A stretch of 34,324 nt of DNA from Clostridia bacterium (GTDB lineage Bacteria; Bacillota; Sulfobacillia; SLMV01), in the NCBI GenBank assembly GCA_003551365.1, contig PUMM01000034.1, forward strand, positions 1 to 34,324, written 5' to 3'. Under the pieces are notes generated by a model, which saw only the letters and a program-made list of their open reading frames with translations, made no database searches and had not been told where the DNA came from. A program made the translations under genes and the position numbers. How positions within the stretch are numbered: position 1 is the first letter of the stretch; the number at the start of each line of letters is the position of its first letter. Below, piece by piece: positions 32,670 to 34,324 of this stretch.

Positions 32670-33857
32670 ATGCAGGATCGGTATTATGATCTGGTATCAG
32701 AACGAGTTCGCCGCAACATGGAACGCCAGTCGCCCAGCTGGGGGGGAGCAGCCCGTCCCGACGCCGTGCCCCTCAATTACGGATTTCCCTATCCGGAATC
32801 CTACCCGCTGGAGGATCTGATTGAGGCGTGCGCCACCGCCCTGCGGGAGGACGGCTCCGAGGCGCTGCGATATGGGGGCGGCCCGCTCGCCGGGGAATTC
32901 GACGCCATGGTCGCCGACCGCTGCAACGAGCGCGGGCTGCAGGTGGATGATGAAAACATCATAGTGACCAACGGTTCGGCGCAGGCCATAACGGTGGTGT
33001 GTGATCTGCTGATCGACCCAGACGACGTGGTGCTGGTGGAGGCCCCCACCTACATGGGCGCCCTGCGGGAGTTCGAGAACTTCTGCGCCGATGTGCGCGG
33101 CGTGGACATGGATGACGATGGCATACTGACAGAAGAGCTGGAGCGCATTCTGGCCGATGGAGTGCGGCCAAAGTTTCTGTACACCATGCCCAACTTTCAC
33201 AACCCGGCCGGCTGCACCATGAGCATGCAGCGCCGGCGCCGGCTCCTCGAACTGGCGGAGGAATACAATTTCCTGCTGGTGGAGGATGATGCCTACGGAG
33301 AGCTGCGCTACGACGGTGAAGACCTGCCGGCCCTGCGCGCGCTTGACGAGACGGACCGGGTGTTCCACCTGGGATCCATGTCCAAGATTCTGGCGCCGGG
33401 TTTCCGCCTGGGCTGGATTATCGGTCCGCCATCCCTGATGGAGCAGGGAGATCGGCTGAAGGTGGACGGTGGCACCGGCCCCTTCGTACGGGCCATGATC
33501 GGCGCCTATCTGCGGGAGATCGACCTGGATGAGAGGATTATCCGCATACGGGAGGGCTACCGGCGGCGGCGCGACGCTGCGCTGCGCGCCCTGCGGGAGT
33601 ACATGCCGGAGGGCTGCAGCTGGAGTGAGCCCGAGGGCGGGTACTTCCTGTGGCTGACTCTGCCAGAATCGGTGGATGTCACCGTTCTGATGGAGGATAT
33701 CGCGGAGGCGGGGGCCAACCCCCTGGCCGGGAACATATTTTTCCCGGACGACCGCGGCAGAAATAACCTGCGCCTATCCTTCAGCTATCCGGATGAGGCC
33801 GAGCTGGAGCGCGGTATCCGCGCAATCGCCCGGGTCACGGCCGGACAGATGGAGTGA
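32670..33857 (+). CDS. Class I PLP aminotransferase
   Basis: A 395-residue fold-type I aminotransferase of the LysN/2-aminoadipate and MocR-catalytic-domain type. It has LNYGFPYPESYPLEDLIEA, YGGGPLAGEF, TNGSAQAI, the NFHNPAG motif, EDDAYGELRY and the PLP lysine K239 in SMSKILAPGFRLGW. No DNA-binding domain is present, so it is an enzyme, not a MocR regulator. ATG 32670 has AGGGAGG eight bases upstream. Between a ThDP decarboxylase and a guanidino-group enzyme, it would fit the transaminase step of arginine breakdown; specificity is not readable from sequence. Confidence 0.88.
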   Translation: MQDRYYDLVSERVRRNMERQSPSWGGAARPDAVPLNYGFPYPESYPLEDLIEACATALREDGSEALRYGGGPLAGEFDAMVADRCNERGLQVDDENIIVTNGSAQAITVVCDLLIDPDDVVLVEAPTYMGALREFENFCADVRGVDMDDDGILTEELERILADGVRPKFLYTMPNFHNPAGCTMSMQRRRRLLELAEEYNFLLVEDDAYGELRYDGEDLPALRALDETDRVFHLGSMSKILAPGFRLGWIIGPPSLMEQGDRLKVDGGTGPFVRAMIGAYLREIDLDERIIRIREGYRRRRDAALRALREYMPEGCSWSEPEGGYFLWLTLPESVDVTVLMEDIAEAGANPLAGNIFFPDDRGRNNLRLSFSYPDEAELERGIRAIARVTAGQME

Positions 33858-33870
33858 GGGGAGACCCGTC

Positions 33871-34324
33871 ATGACTGAGCTGCGTAGCGAGGGCGAACGC
33901 TGGTTTGCGCTGGAGACTGACTTCACTGCGGACCTCGCGGAGTACTGGGGACCCTGGGGCGTCGACTCGGAGACTGGACAGCTGCGGGCGGTGCTGCTCC
34001 GCCGCCCCGGGCCGGAGGTCGATGCCGTACGGGACCCATCCGAGGCGCGGTGGCTGGACTGTATGGACGGCGAGTTGGCGCGGCGCCAGCACGATGACCT
34101 GGCGCAGATCTACCGGGATGCCGGCGCCGAGGTGCACTACGTGCAGGATATGGACCCGGGAAAGCCCAACGCGCTGTTCATGCGCGATCTGGTGGTCATG
34201 ACCCCGGAAGGAGCCATCGTTGCGCGCCCGGCCATGCCCGCCCGGCGGGGTGAGGAGAGATATGTCGCGGCGACGCTGTCTGCCCTGGGTGTGCCGATCA
34301 TCCGTACCATAAGCGGAACCGGCG
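33871..34324 (+). CDS. Amidinotransferase/dimethylargininase-family enzyme, 3' partial
   Basis: The frame is open from ATG 33871 to the window edge, giving 151 residues of a protein that continues beyond it. The visible part matches the N-terminal half of the guanidino-group modifying superfamily (arginine deiminase, dimethylarginine dimethylaminohydrolase, amidinotransferase). It has LRAVLLRRPG, then NALFMRDLVVMTPEGAIVAR with MPARRGEE, the usual Asp/Arg substrate-side motifs. The catalytic His and Cys are not in the window, so deiminase, hydrolase and transferase cannot be told apart. It starts 13 bases after the aminotransferase stop and so very probably shares its operon. Confidence 0.85.
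   Translation, partial: MTELRSEGERWFALETDFTADLAEYWGPWGVDSETGQLRAVLLRRPGPEVDAVRDPSEARWLDCMDGELARRQHDDLAQIYRDAGAEVHYVQDMDPGKPNALFMRDLVVMTPEGAIVARPAMPARRGEERYVAATLSALGVPIIRTISGTG

Noticed and set aside
1-34324. CRISPR arrays, tRNA or rRNA genes, insertion sequences, prophage genes
   Set aside because: Looked for and not seen; no repeat-spacer arrays, cloverleaf genes, transposases or integrases are apparent.

Overview
The window reads as chromosome from a G+C-rich, endospore-forming member of the Bacillota (Firmicutes). The support is a T-box leader, spore genes (ylbJ, ytxC, cotJABC), a B. subtilis-like rsmD-coaD-ylbJ-ylbL-yceD-rpmF neighbourhood, strong GGAGG-type ribosome sites and frequent GTG/TTG starts. 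Species cannot be fixed from sequence alone. A high-GC clostridial or Symbiobacterium-like lineage is an inference. Genes are densely packed, and I see no mobile element, CRISPR array, tRNA or rRNA.

Layout. 1-2553: tldD (5' end missing) and tldE. 2694-3005: a promoter and T-box leader, most likely tyrosine-responsive. 3060-10695: a compact aromatic operon, aroH, aroF, tyrA, an aroA-aroE fusion, aroC, an aroK-aroB fusion, and aroQ. Together these seven genes encode all nine steps from erythrose-4-phosphate plus PEP to 4-hydroxyphenylpyruvate. 10831-15641: housekeeping genes rsmD, coaD, a coiled-coil protein, ylbJ (reversed), a PDZ/Lon-type protease, yceD and rpmF. 15813-19278: ytxC, a family 2 glycosyltransferase, tryptophanase and a DUF503 protein. 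19309-21144 (minus strand): an adenosine-specific-kinase family gene and cotJABC. 21304-22203: an unrecognised single-pass membrane protein. 22261-26659 (minus strand): adenine deaminase, a class V aminotransferase-like protein and a P-loop ATPase. 26782-29539: bacterial NHEJ, ligD and ku. 29843-34324: a UroD-fold protein, an AruI-like ThDP decarboxylase, a class I aminotransferase and a truncated amidinotransferase/dimethylargininase-family gene.

How the genes work together. The aro operon would be induced when tRNA-Tyr is uncharged and would feed tyrosine synthesis; only the last transamination is missing. The right-hand cluster has the enzyme types needed to transaminate arginine, or a related guanidino amino acid, and decarboxylate the keto acid, with an enzyme of the guanidino-group family alongside. 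This is the best candidate here for an incompletely described pathway, but its substrate is inferred. LigD plus Ku form the standard two-gene end-joining module of spore formers.

Most notable: the aroA-aroE fusion (EPSP synthase plus shikimate dehydrogenase in one frame), its pairing with aroK-aroB so that four of the five fungal AROM activities sit on two proteins, and the arginine-transaminase-like cluster at the right edge.
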